DNA from: Clostridium sp.
GTDB lineage: Bacteria; Bacillota; Clostridia; Lachnospirales; Lachnospiraceae
Length of the DNA: 48,588 bases
Reading direction: 5' to 3'
Assembly (NCBI GenBank): GCA_023664385.1
Contig: JAMPFU010000022.1
Coordinates: forward strand, 1 to 48,588
Position numbers and translations under genes: made by a program. The notes below the pieces were generated by a model, which saw only the letters and a list, made by a program, of their open reading frames with translations, did no database searches and was not told where the DNA came from. Of this stretch, positions 25,880 through 34,481 are shown piece after piece (the first letter of the stretch is position 1; each line of letters starts with the position of its first letter).

Positions 25880-26568
25880 CAATTTGGTGTGTAGAGGATG
25901 ACGAGAGTATTCGGGATATTGAGGTATATACGCTTAATTCTACCAATTTCAAGGCAAGAGGATTTGCTGATGCAGCAGCTTTCAGGGCGGCATTGGATGT
26001 AGAAAAACCAGATTTGGTTATTCTTGATATTATGCTGCCTGGGGAAGATGGCGTGGAATTATTGAGGTTTCTGAGAGATAATCCGGATACATGTAAGCTT
26101 CCTGTCATTATGGCAACTGCAAAGGGAATGGAATACGATAAGGTTTTGAGCCTTGATTTAGGGGCGGACGATTATCTTGTAAAACCATTTGGCATGATGG
26201 AAATGGTTTCGCGTGTCAAGGCGGTGCTTCGCCGATGTAATCAGGTGCAGGGGCAGAATGTTCTGAAAGCGGGCGGACTTGTTGTGAATTTAGATGAGCA
26301 TACCGTTATTGTTGACAATGAAAGAGTTTTGCTTACCTTAAAGGAATTTGAGCTTCTTCGTCTGTTTCTTTCACATGCAGGGATTGCATTCACCCGTGAT
26401 CAGCTTTTCAGTGATATATGGGGTGCAGATTATGTCGGTGAAACAAGAACGGTTGATATGCATATTCGGACGCTGCGTGGAAAATTGGGTGATTATGGAA
26501 AAATGATAGAAACAGTGCGTGGTGTTGGATATAGATTAGAGGTGCAGCATGACAAAGAAAATATTTAA
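25876..26568 (+). CDS. phoP: Phosphate response regulator (PhoP/PhoB)
   Basis: 230 aa. Receiver with EDD at 7-9, D51 and the K of VKPFG; winged-helix C-terminal domain ending VRGVGYRLEV. It overlaps phoU by 4 nt. Position in the Pst cluster supports the phosphate role. It probably binds the repeats at 21800. Confidence 0.93.
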   Translation: MTIWCVEDDESIRDIEVYTLNSTNFKARGFADAAAFRAALDVEKPDLVILDIMLPGEDGVELLRFLRDNPDTCKLPVIMATAKGMEYDKVLSLDLGADDYLVKPFGMMEMVSRVKAVLRRCNQVQGQNVLKAGGLVVNLDEHTVIVDNERVLLTLKEFELLRLFLSHAGIAFTRDQLFSDIWGADYVGETRTVDMHIRTLRGKLGDYGKMIETVRGVGYRLEVQHDKENI

Positions 26569-28201
26569 ATCAATTATGCTTGTGGCAGCAGTTGTACTGG
26601 TAGCAGGCTTTATTATTATCATGGGCTTTTTGTATAGCCATTTCAGTGACAATCAAAAAAAACAATTGGAGGATGAATTGACGTTGGCAGCGACTGCCGT
26701 TGAGATGGATGGTCAGGAGTATCTTGAGAAATTGCAATCTACGCAGTATCGTTTGACGTGGATAGACCCAAATGGGGAGGTCCTATACGATACACAGTTG
26801 GACGAAAAAACGATGGAAAATCATGCAGACAGGGAAGAAATTAAGCAGGCACTGCAAAATAAGGAGGGGAAAAGCTCCCGCTATTCTGCAACCTTGTTGG
26901 AAAAGACGCTCTATTATGCCCAAAGGCTTGATGACGGATCTGTGCTTAGAATATCAGTCAGCAGTGATACGATTTGGGTCATTGTATTAGCAACGATGCA
27001 GCCGATTTTAATTGTATTTGTAGTGGCACTTATTTTATCGGGCGTGTTGGCAGGACGGGTCTCGAAACGTATTGTAGAGCCTTTATCGGAACTTGATTTG
27101 GAAAAACCACTGGAAAATGACACGTATGAGGAACTTGCTCCGTTATTAAACCGTATCAATAAGCAACACAGACAGATTGATATGCAATTGTCTGAACTCC
27201 AACGAAAAAATGATGAATTTACACAAATTACACATAGTATGACAGAGGGGCTTGTGCTGCTGAACGAAAAAAACATTATCGTAAACATTAATCCTGCTGC
27301 AATGCGTTTATTTCATGCAGAGCATTCCTGTGTGGACAAGGATTTTCTTTCGATAGAGCGGAGTCACAACATAAGCCGTGCAATACAGGATGCATTTGCA
27401 AATGGTTATAGTGAAACGCATATGGAGCGTGATGGAAAAGAATATCAGCTTCATATTAACCGGATAGAGTCAAACGGTTCTGTGGTTGGTGCAGTTGTGC
27501 TTGCTTTTGATATAACGGAGGCGGCTTACGCAGAAAGAAACCGAAGGGAATTTACTGCCAATGTATCACATGAACTGAAAACGCCGCTGCAATCCATAAT
27601 GGGCAGTGCGGAGCTGTTGGAAAATGGTCTTGTAAAGGAGGAGGATATGACACATTTTATAGGTCGTATCCGAACGGAGGCAGAAAGGCTTGTAACCCTG
27701 ATTGAGGATATTATCAGACTGTCAAGTCTGGATGAGGGAAGCGAAATGCCGTTTGAAAATATTGACTTGTATGAGGTCGCGGATGCAGTTGTTGCGGAGC
27801 TTAAGGATACGGCAGCGACAAAAAATATTATGCTTACCCTGACGGGCAAAACGGTCAGGATTAGGGGTGTACACCAGCTTTTGCGGGAAATAATATTTAA
27901 TCTTTGTGACAATTCCATAAAGTACAACAAGGATGGTGGTATGGTAGAGGTCTCCGTGGACAGGCAGGGAAATGCTGCCGTAGTCTCCGTAAAGGATTCA
28001 GGAATTGGGATTCCGGCGGAGCATCAGGCAAGAATATTTGAACGGTTTTACAGGGTGGATAAGAGCCGTTCCAAGGAATCGGGCGGAACGGGGCTTGGGC
28101 TTTCCATTGTAAAGCATGCCGTACAGTATATGAATGGAACAATTGATTTACAGAGCATACAGGGCGGTGGAACTACCGTAAAGGTTTTCTTTTCGTTGTA
28201 A
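26549..28201 (+). CDS. phoR: Phosphate sensor kinase PhoR
   Basis: 550 aa. Two TM helices (about 9-31 and 144-166) enclose an external region of about 110 residues. A HAMP-like linker and a PAS domain (about 230-320) follow, then H-box SHELKTPL, N-box NLCDNSIKYN and DSGIGIP/GTGLGLSIVKH. It overlaps phoP by 20 nt. The architecture matches Bacillus-type PhoR. Confidence 0.92.
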   Translation: MTKKIFKSIMLVAAVVLVAGFIIIMGFLYSHFSDNQKKQLEDELTLAATAVEMDGQEYLEKLQSTQYRLTWIDPNGEVLYDTQLDEKTMENHADREEIKQALQNKEGKSSRYSATLLEKTLYYAQRLDDGSVLRISVSSDTIWVIVLATMQPILIVFVVALILSGVLAGRVSKRIVEPLSELDLEKPLENDTYEELAPLLNRINKQHRQIDMQLSELQRKNDEFTQITHSMTEGLVLLNEKNIIVNINPAAMRLFHAEHSCVDKDFLSIERSHNISRAIQDAFANGYSETHMERDGKEYQLHINRIESNGSVVGAVVLAFDITEAAYAERNRREFTANVSHELKTPLQSIMGSAELLENGLVKEEDMTHFIGRIRTEAERLVTLIEDIIRLSSLDEGSEMPFENIDLYEVADAVVAELKDTAATKNIMLTLTGKTVRIRGVHQLLREIIFNLCDNSIKYNKDGGMVEVSVDRQGNAAVVSVKDSGIGIPAEHQARIFERFYRVDKSRSKESGGTGLGLSIVKHAVQYMNGTIDLQSIQGGGTTVKVFFSL

Positions 28202-28384
28202 TTAAAACATTTTCATTAGTATATTTTTTGCAGGGTATTGAGTAACACGTATTTGTAAAAACAGCGTTTGCTCATTGAATTGGAAATTTTGATAGGTTCA
28301 TGGTATGGCATAGTCAATAAAATATTAATAGAGTGTACGTAAAATACCGATAGCATATATTATAATATAAATAATTAACAAAAA
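28202..28384. other. AT-rich gap between the Pho operon and the accessory island
   Basis: No gene and no clear terminator for the Pho operon are seen. The stretch is very AT-rich toward its 3' end (TATATTATAATATAAATAATT). Confidence 0.3.
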
Positions 28385-28396
28385 GAACAAACGTTC
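28385..28396. promoter_or_regulatory. LexA/SOS box
   Basis: GAACAAACGTTC is a full GAAC-N4-GTTC palindrome with the RNRY interior of the Firmicute LexA consensus. It lies 10 bp upstream of the -35 box of the Panacea operon, where bound LexA could block polymerase. Confidence 0.7.
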
Positions 28397-28406
28397 GAAA
28401 ATATAG

Positions 28407-28435
28407 TTGACAAATGTTTTTCTTTCATGTATGAT
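28407..28435 (+). promoter_or_regulatory. Consensus promoter of the Panacea operon
   Basis: TTGACA (28407-28412), a 17-bp spacer and TATGAT (28430-28435). A strong sigma-A promoter starting near 28442. Confidence 0.75.
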
Positions 28436-28510
28436 TGGAAATACCAAACGGAAGCCATAATTATAGTAGACTACATTTATAAAAGTATGATTCAAAAAGG
28501 AGGAGTTCTT

Positions 28511-28963
28511 ATGGAAAATGCGTTAAATGTTGCAAAATATTTGTATGATACGTATTTCGAGCGTTTCAAGCGTCCGATGGATGAAATGAAGATGCATAAA
28601 TTAATGTATTTTGTTCAGAGAGAGTCCTTGATGTTTCGCAAAGATGTGCTGTTTGATGAGGCTTTTTTAGGATGGAAATATGGTCCTGTTTTGGCTTCTG
28701 TGAGAGGCGAATATTTGAAAGGAAGCTTGTTTGCATCAGTGGGCGGTACTGTATGCGAAGAAACAAAGCAACTGGTAAACAGCGTATTAGATAGGTACAG
28801 TGAAGTATCTTCGTGGAAGCTGAGCAGCTTATCACATGGAGAATTTTCGTGGAAATGTGCAAGAAAAGGCTTGGAGCCGTCCGACAATGGAAATGTGAAA
28901 TTGACTGTCAATGCGATGAAGGTAGATGCTGCGAGGGAACTGGCATCGAGAAAAAACAATTAA
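28511..28963 (+). CDS. Panacea-domain (SocA-like) antitoxin
   Basis: 150 aa from ATG 28511, 7 nt after AAAGGAGGAG. The Panacea/DUF4065 hallmarks are NVAKYLYDTY, MKMHKLMYFVQRESLMF, LFDEAFLGWKYGPVLASVRGEY and the C-terminal LSHGEFSW. Panacea proteins neutralise diverse toxins encoded beside them; the partner is probably the membrane protein 20 nt downstream. Control by a LexA box suggests that the pair responds to DNA damage. Confidence 0.88.
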   Translation: MENALNVAKYLYDTYFERFKRPMDEMKMHKLMYFVQRESLMFRKDVLFDEAFLGWKYGPVLASVRGEYLKGSLFASVGGTVCEETKQLVNSVLDRYSEVSSWKLSSLSHGEFSWKCARKGLEPSDNGNVKLTVNAMKVDAARELASRKNN

Positions 28964-28983
28964 TTTGTTTGGGACAGACAGGT

Positions 28984-29406
28984 ATGGATGAAATGTTTGT
29001 CAGAATTTCCATGATTCAAAAGAAAATGGAGCAAAACCGTAACCTACAGATGATGATGAAGGTTGTTGGCGGATTGATTGTATTGGTAATTTTCTTTTGT
29101 AGCCTGAGTCAGCCTGATACAATGAAATTGGCGTGGATGATATCAGTGCCATGCATTATTTTAGTGTTTTTTCTTGATGCGTATTTCCTGAAAAGTAACA
29201 AGGCATCTGAATTTGAAATATATAAGCTAGAGATTGAGGAACTGGAAAATAAGAAAGAAATGGCGGGAATCACAGGGGAAGCTTTACCGGACGCTGTATT
29301 AAACCGTGATATTAAAGTCCCGACAAAAGAGGTATCATATCCAATTTTGTACTACATAATCATACTGATATTGGATATTCTGATTAAGGTTTTGATGATT
29401 CATTAA
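28984..29406 (+). CDS. Small three-TM protein, candidate toxin of the Panacea pair
   Basis: 140 aa from ATG 28984, chosen because the longer frame would overlap the antitoxin by 150 nt; GACAGG precedes it. TM segments lie at about 25-43, 51-71 and 115-138, with an acidic helix (EIYKLEIEELENKKE) between the second and third. No family is recognised. Membrane-acting toxins are among the known partners of Panacea antitoxins, so this is the natural candidate. A harmless accessory membrane protein is the alternative. Confidence 0.6.
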   Translation: MDEMFVRISMIQKKMEQNRNLQMMMKVVGGLIVLVIFFCSLSQPDTMKLAWMISVPCIILVFFLDAYFLKSNKASEFEIYKLEIEELENKKEMAGITGEALPDAVLNRDIKVPTKEVSYPILYYIIILILDILIKVLMIH

Positions 29407-29531
29407 ACTGAAATTCAATTGATTACAGCTAATCATTTACTGGTATTTGAAAGAATAGTTTGGTATGATGTTAATTAGATAAATTCCAAAACCATAAAAG
29501 CATTTTTATACCATAAGGCATATAGGATTAA

Positions 29532-30338
29532 TTGAACGATATGGCAAAGATAATTAGAAAAGGACACCAATTAGAAGAAGAATACTATGCGATAAAGCGG
29601 GAACAGGCTGATAAAAAAGCAAGGAATATAAGGTCATTTCGTAAAGTCACATTTGCACTTATCCTAATTTATGCCGTAGCCATTACAATTAGTGTATTGA
29701 CAGATATTGTTTTAAATGTATTTCTTCCGATGACTATATGCTTTGTAGTTGTTTGGCTGATTATCGCACCTGTGTGTTTAAGCAATGAGGCTTCACGATA
29801 TAAAAACACCGATATTCTTGTTTCAGGAATATATGGTGAAAGAAACGCTGCAAAGGTGCTTGCCGGACTTCCGGATAGTTATACTGTATTTCAAAATGTA
29901 AAGGTTTCTTATGGTAATAAAACAAGTGAGATTGATAATATTGTTGTTGGAAAAAGCGGAGTATTTATTATAGAAGTTAAAAATCATAACAGCCACATCA
30001 TTGGAGACTTAAAAGATACATATTGGATTCAACATAAAGTTGGACGTGGCGGCACGCCTTATACAAATCAAGTGTACAATCCTGTCAAGCAGGTGGGAAC
30101 ACACATATACTGTCTGGCAAATTATTTGAGACAGAATGGCATTAATATACATATTGAAGGAATGGTATATTTTGTGAATGAAGCTTGTGTGTTAAGCCTT
30201 ACAGGTAACAGTGCTATTTCTGTCTATTCAAGGTATTATCGTGAGGAAGAATTGCTTTGCAGGAAAATTTTATCGGGAAATTATAATTTGGATTGGAACA
30301 GTATAAAACATATTTGTAAATTGCTTAATCAATTGTAA
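29532..30338 (+). CDS. Membrane-anchored NERD-domain protein
   Basis: 268 aa from TTG 29532 (AGGATTAA just upstream; ATG 29541 is the alternative). Two TM helices at about 38-58 and 62-83, then a NERD nuclease-like domain: YGERNAAKVLAGLPDSY, SEIDNIVVGKSGVFIIEVKNH with D135 and E148-x-K150 as the putative metal site. NERD domains are PD-(D/E)XK relatives often found with defence or DNA-processing genes. Its placement between a toxin-antitoxin pair and a recombinase fits an accessory island. Confidence 0.85.
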   Translation: MNDMAKIIRKGHQLEEEYYAIKREQADKKARNIRSFRKVTFALILIYAVAITISVLTDIVLNVFLPMTICFVVVWLIIAPVCLSNEASRYKNTDILVSGIYGERNAAKVLAGLPDSYTVFQNVKVSYGNKTSEIDNIVVGKSGVFIIEVKNHNSHIIGDLKDTYWIQHKVGRGGTPYTNQVYNPVKQVGTHIYCLANYLRQNGINIHIEGMVYFVNEACVLSLTGNSAISVYSRYYREEELLCRKILSGNYNLDWNSIKHICKLLNQL

Positions 30339-30472
30339 TACGAATCTCTTTCCATGTAAGGAAATACGCTGGAAGATTTTGGGTAGATGGTGGTTTAGGA
30401 GTGATTGCATATTTTGGTAGTTTGTTAAGATTTGTTGTAAGGATATGATAAAATTCATTGTGAAGAAGTTGT
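30339..30472. other. Spacer after the NERD gene
   Basis: No gene is seen. The terminator at 30473 may serve the NERD transcript. Confidence 0.3.
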
Positions 30473-30512
30473 AGCTCGGTAAATGGAGATAGGACATTTA
30501 CTGGGCTTTTTT
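30473..30512 (+). terminator. Intrinsic terminator
   Basis: AGCTCGGTAAATG (30473-30485) pairs with CATTTACTGGGCT (30495-30507) over 13 positions including two G-T pairs, with a 9-nt loop and TTTTTT at the 3' end. Confidence 0.75.
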
Positions 30513-30573
30513 GAATGTGCAGTTTTTTGGACACGAATTATCTTGTGATTTTTAAAAGTGAGGAAGAAATAGC

Positions 30574-30720
30574 ATGTCAGACATTGTAGCCCATGATATT
30601 ATCGGAAACATTATATTTGTCCCATTTGGTGGAAGGATGTTAAACTGGTACTATGCACTTAGTACTGGTACAATGAGCTTAATGACTTTTTGGAAAATGT
30701 CTAGTATAATCGATTTGTAG
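30574..30720 (+). CDS. Possible 48-aa hydrophobic small protein
   Basis: ATG at 30574 lies behind GAGGAAGAA and is open for 48 codons to TAG 30718-30720. The product has hydrophobic and aromatic stretches (IIGNIIFVPFGG, MTFWKM). It ends 45 nt before the inverted repeat at 30766. Its short length and lack of known relatives leave its reality open. Confidence 0.3.
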   Translation: MSDIVAHDIIGNIIFVPFGGRMLNWYYALSTGTMSLMTFWKMSSIIDL

Positions 30721-30765
30721 GTTATTGTGATGGATGGTGGAGTATGAAGCTGTCGTGCATTAAAT

Positions 30766-30828
30766 GGGAGGGATAATTGAAAGTTATCCGTCGGATTTTT
30801 GGCAGGATAATAAGAAATTATCCCTCCC
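30766..30828. repeat. Nested inverted repeat beside the recombinase gene
   Basis: GGGAGGGATAATT (30766-30778) and AATTATCCCTCCC (30816-30828) are a perfect 13-bp inverted pair. Inside them TTATCC (30784-30789) and GGATAA (30805-30810) form a second pair, so the same GGATAA core appears four times in alternating orientation. It could extrude as a cruciform. It lies just beyond the terminator of the tyrosine recombinase and may be its recombination site. A simple hairpin is the alternative. Confidence 0.6.
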
Positions 30829-30836
30829 TTTCCCCA

Positions 30837-30868
30837 CAAAAAAACTGCGAAGCATTACGCCCCGCAGT
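30837..30868 (-). terminator. Terminator of the recombinase gene
   Basis: On the minus strand ACTGCGGGGC pairs with GCTTCGCAGT (10 positions, two G-T pairs) around GTAAT, followed by seven T. It ends 6 nt past the recombinase stop. Confidence 0.8.
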
Positions 30869-30873
30869 CCTCC

Positions 30874-31794
30874 TCAAATATGAAACTCCCTCCTCGGATG
30901 TTTATTTTTCAAAATATCCTTCTGTTTAGCAGTTGTGACATGAGTATATATCTCGGTAACATTTATGGAGCTGTGTCCAAGTAGCTCCTGAATGTACCGT
31001 ATATCAACGTCCGCATCGAGGAGGCTGGTAGCAAATGTGTGACGGAACATATGAGGAGTAATGTGAATATTAATACCTGCAAGAGAGGTGTATTTATTTA
31101 ACATTTTCCGTACATACTGGTCGGAGACAGGCTGTCCCGCCCTGTTTGTGAAAAAGTAATTACTTTGTGCAATCAGGTCGTGAAAGCAGTTGTAGTATTC
31201 CTTTAATATGTTAAGCACATCCATATTTTCAATTTGGATTCGTCGTTCCTTGGCGTCTTTTCCGAAAATAAGAATTGTGTTGTCCAGTAAATCCACATCA
31301 GATGCTTTCAGCAAACACAGCTCCGAAATTCGTATTCCCGTCGAGAAAAGAAGCTCAACAATGGCTATGTCTTGTAAGGTTTTTCTCTTTTGATAGTCGG
31401 TTGTCGCCAATTCGTGCTGCCTGTAAATGGTGCGGAGCAGACTCTCCAAAATAGGCAGGGGAATTATTTTCGGGAGAATGACGGGCTCTCTGAATTTAAT
31501 CTGTATTTTATTAAAGGGGTTTATTGTAATCAAATCTTTATATTCCAAATAATGAAAGAAAGCCTTTACGGATGCTATTTTTCGTTTGGCTGTTTTGGGC
31601 TTGCAGGTTTGGTGTAGGGAAGCGATAAAGGCTTCAATGGAATCTACCGTAATATCGGTGATATCCTCCATTTTAAGACATTCGGAAAACTGGCGTAAAT
31701 CAATTCGGTATGCCTTAATGGTTTTTGCGTCCAAACGTTTTTGGGTTTTGCAGAAGGTCAGATAGTTGGAAATGTTTGTCGTTAAAGTGTTCAT
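30874..31794 (-). CDS. Tyrosine recombinase (XerC/D-type integrase)
   Basis: 306 aa from ATG 31794, behind GGAGACTTTC; the upstream extension of the frame has no ribosome site. An N-terminal SAM-like core-binding domain spans about 1-85. The catalytic domain has R155 (TGIRISEL), K179, H248 and R251 (HMFRHTF), H274 (LGHSS) and nucleophile Y283 (EIYTHV), so all six residues are present. Length fits Xer-type enzymes, but the setting in an accessory island beside inverted repeats favours a mobile-element or inversion role over chromosome dimer resolution. Confidence 0.92.
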   Translation of the reverse strand: MNTLTTNISNYLTFCKTQKRLDAKTIKAYRIDLRQFSECLKMEDITDITVDSIEAFIASLHQTCKPKTAKRKIASVKAFFHYLEYKDLITINPFNKIQIKFREPVILPKIIPLPILESLLRTIYRQHELATTDYQKRKTLQDIAIVELLFSTGIRISELCLLKASDVDLLDNTILIFGKDAKERRIQIENMDVLNILKEYYNCFHDLIAQSNYFFTNRAGQPVSDQYVRKMLNKYTSLAGINIHITPHMFRHTFATSLLDADVDIRYIQELLGHSSINVTEIYTHVTTAKQKDILKNKHPRREFHI

Positions 31795-32176
31795 GAAAGT
31801 CTCCTTTTTTGAAAGTATTTTATCAGGCAGAATATCGGGATGAAAAGTCCAAACTGGCACAATGTCATTATTTGTGGTACAATAAGCTAAGTAGCTTTTC
31901 GGAAGTTGGCAAAATAAATAAGAAAAATGTAGAGAGAATATATACTGTTTCATTTCCATATTTTGTGGACTTACGAGAAACAATCTGATACTGTGTCACT
32001 ATAGGATGGGACTTTGAATTTAGGTAGAGAACCTCGGTTCGTGCGTAACGTACATATTAAATATTGCCTATGGAATTTGCTAAATGCTTACTAAGATTTA
32101 AATTACAGTGTAAAAAGGGTCGGATTTTGTTTGAGTGGACAAAAGGTGCGCTTCGGAGAAAGACAGGTGATGCCAA
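31795..32176. other. Intergenic region between divergent genes
   Basis: No gene is seen. A small GAACC/GGTTC hairpin lies near 32024-32036. Promoters for the divergent recombinase and the gene at 32177 must lie here, but none is close to consensus. Confidence 0.3.
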
Positions 32177-33033
32177 GTGATAAAAGAAGAAAAAATGATG
32201 ATTATTGTGATTACGGTTATGCTTTTGCTTGCATTGCCTGTCGGTATTTTTGCTATGAAAGTCAGGAACAAAAAAACTGATAAAAATGCAGAGGGTGTTG
32301 AAACTGTACTGTTGGATAATGCTAGTCCAACAGACTTGGTATCGGAAGAACAGGGAGCTGCTACCGAAACGGAAAATGGCAACAATACGGAAATTCAGAC
32401 CATAAAGGAAGATGTATCAGAGGATAACCTTTTAGGAGGATACGATGAAGCTGGAAAAAACACGGAGGAATCTGCGACAGAAAATATAACGAACAATCAA
32501 GCGGTACAAGCATCACAATCAGCGGGAAGTACGACCAACAATAATACATCACAATCAACAGGAAATACAGGCAATTACGCATCACAGATGCCAACCACAA
32601 CGGAACAGTCGTCAGGCGGAAATCAAGGAAACGGTAATGGTGGCAATACGCACCAGCATCATGGGAAGCACAGTATCGAATCGTCCACCATGATGAAGTG
32701 GGACATTATGAAAATGTGTGGAGAGAAGCTTATGATGAGCCGATTTATGAAGGACATTATGTGTGTAATTATTGTGGGTTGGATTTGGATTTAGCTGGAA
32801 CAGATCCAGATACACATTGTGTGAAATGTGGACCACCAATGCCAGAAGATGATCCGTTTTATATGCCTGGAGTAATTACAACATTAGGTTCCAGCTATGG
32901 AACGATACGAGTCCAAGTCGGAACAACCCACCACGAAGCAGGCTACGAGAAAAAATGGGTTATAGACAAGAAAGCAGGCGACGATCAGGTATTAGATGGA
33001 TATAAATGTACGACTTGTGGGGCAACCAAATAG
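32177..33033 (+). pseudogene. Membrane-anchored protein with zinc-site C terminus, frameshifted
   Basis: The first frame starts at GTG 32177 behind AGGTGATG, with a TM helix (about 8-27) and an Asn/Thr/Ser/Gln-rich linker reaching GGNTHQHHGK, then runs into unlike residues and stops at 32794. The other frame, read back to about 32662, gives WEAQYRIVHHDEVGHYE and continues through VCNYCGLDLD, CVKCG and KCTTCGATK to 33033. Restoring one base near 32661 joins them into a protein of about 285 aa, a layout familiar from surface proteins of this family with Cys-x2-Cys pairs. So the gene is either inactivated or misread by one base. Confidence 0.7.
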
Positions 33034-33448
33034 AATAACAATATTAACAGCAGAGCAACAAGGCATTTGCCGAAGGTAACTGTCTGTTTACGTTTGCCTT
33101 AAATCTTTACTGCAACAGCCGTTTTGCGTTTGACCTGCTAGAAAGAGGGCTGAAAGAAACTACAAAAACTTTCAACATACGGTTAATAATATCAGCGCAT
33201 CTGCCGATGTATATAATAACTTATAATGTTTCAAAGGGATTTGAACGATAAACACTTCAAGGATGAAGTAATATATCTAAGGTATTGTGTGCGATACCTG
33301 TTTTTGGCTATATTTTTTGCCCTTGTCGTGGGCTCATTTTCCTATGAATTGTCGAAATTGTTTATGATTTTACTATGTAATGTGGTAGTATATTTTTAAT
33401 TTGCTTCACAAATATGTGCATAGTATACAAAATGAAAGGGGAATGAAA
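33034..33448. other. Intergenic region with possible sigma-D promoter and terminator
   Basis: TAAT (33184), a 15-bp spacer and GCCGATGT (33203-33210) resemble a sigma-D/FliA promoter for the next gene. AGGTAT/ATACCT (33280-33299) followed by GTTTTT is a weak terminator. No gene is seen. Confidence 0.35.
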
Positions 33449-34315
33449 ATGTCGGGTCTTTATGGCGTATCTGCATATCAGCAGACAAACGGAGCATGGA
33501 ACAATAAAACAAACAGCACAAAAAACGAAAAGACAACTACAACAACAAACACGGACAAAGAGGCAGGCAAGTCTGATAGCGTGAAAATAACGGAGTTTAA
33601 TCCGATTGACACAAAAAGCTCCTTAGTGCCTACAACAAAAGCAGGGTATGGAACGGTTATCGGAAATGTGGAGCTTTCTGACAAGGCAAAGGATTATTAT
33701 GGTAAGCTGAAAGCAAAATTTGGCAACATGAATTTCATACTTGTCAGTGAGGATATGAAATCACAGGTTCAGGCAAATGCGGCAGCTTACGGCAATGCCA
33801 ATAAGCAGGTTGTTCTGATTAATGAGGAAAAGCTTGAAATGATGGCAAATGATGAATCCTTCCGAAAGAAATATGAGGGAATTATCGCCATGTCACAGCT
33901 TAAGCTTCAGGAGGCAAAGAATAGTCTTACAAGCAGTGGTGCCAGCTTAAAGAATTTTGGAATGTCAGTAGATTCAAATGGAAAGGCAACATTCTTTGCA
34001 ACAGTTGAAAAAGCAAATAAAAAAGCTGCTGAAAAGAAGCAGGCGGCGAAGAAGGCTGCAAAGGTAAAGGATAAGAAGCGTGCCGAGGAAAAGGCAAAAG
34101 AAAAGAAGCTTGAGGAAAAGCGTGCGAAGGAAAATGCCGAGGAAAAGGAAGCAGACGAGATTTCAACTGAGGCTGATGACAAAGAATATGTAGTAATAGA
34201 GGCAAATTCAATGGAGGAGCTGATAGACAAGGTTTCTGCATATGCATATGATAATAAGTCAGTGCTTTCTGAAGGCGAAAAACAAGTGGGACAAAATTTT
34301 GATTTCAGAGGCTAG
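33449..34315 (+). CDS. DUF6033-like protein with Lys/Ala/Glu-rich coiled coil
   Basis: 288 aa from ATG 33449, 7 nt after GGGG; ATG 33443 is too close to it. The N terminus MSGLYGVSAYQQ is followed by a Thr/Asn/Lys-rich stretch, a folded part (about 65-205: LSDKAKDYYGKLKAKFGNMNFILVS) and a strongly charged helix (about 205-255). It resembles proteins I know as DUF6033 in Lachnospiraceae, with no known function. The Gly/Ile/Leu-rich start is shared in style with the genes at 45674 and 46484. Confidence 0.7.
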   Translation: MSGLYGVSAYQQTNGAWNNKTNSTKNEKTTTTTNTDKEAGKSDSVKITEFNPIDTKSSLVPTTKAGYGTVIGNVELSDKAKDYYGKLKAKFGNMNFILVSEDMKSQVQANAAAYGNANKQVVLINEEKLEMMANDESFRKKYEGIIAMSQLKLQEAKNSLTSSGASLKNFGMSVDSNGKATFFATVEKANKKAAEKKQAAKKAAKVKDKKRAEEKAKEKKLEEKRAKENAEEKEADEISTEADDKEYVVIEANSMEELIDKVSAYAYDNKSVLSEGEKQVGQNFDFRG

Positions 34316-34320
34316 AACAA

Positions 34321-34352
34321 AGGGGCTGTTGGTGTGCGACAGCCCTTTTTTT
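34321..34352 (+). terminator. Intrinsic terminator
   Basis: GGGCTGT (34323-34329) pairs with ACAGCCC, followed by eight T. It ends the gene at 33449. Confidence 0.8.
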
Positions 34353-34481
34353 GTGCGTCCCATATAGACAATTACCCGAAAAAAAGCTATCATATGGATA
34401 TAAAATAATATTGCCTTATCATATGAGAAGTAACTATAAATGCAAAGAAAACGGATTTGCAGGCAACAGTCAGGAGGGCTT

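Noticed and set aside
30874-31794. Chromosomal XerC/XerD for dimer resolution
   Set aside because: All catalytic residues fit, but the accessory setting and nearby inverted repeats make a mobile-element role at least as likely. No gene symbol given.
33184-33210. Firm sigma-D promoter before the gene at 33449
   Set aside because: The -35 is TAAT and the distance to the gene is about 230 nt. Kept only as a weak possibility.
33907-34247. Ser/Phe-rich minus-strand frames
   Set aside because: They are antisense to the Lys/Ala/Glu-rich helix of the gene at 33449 and reflect its codon bias.
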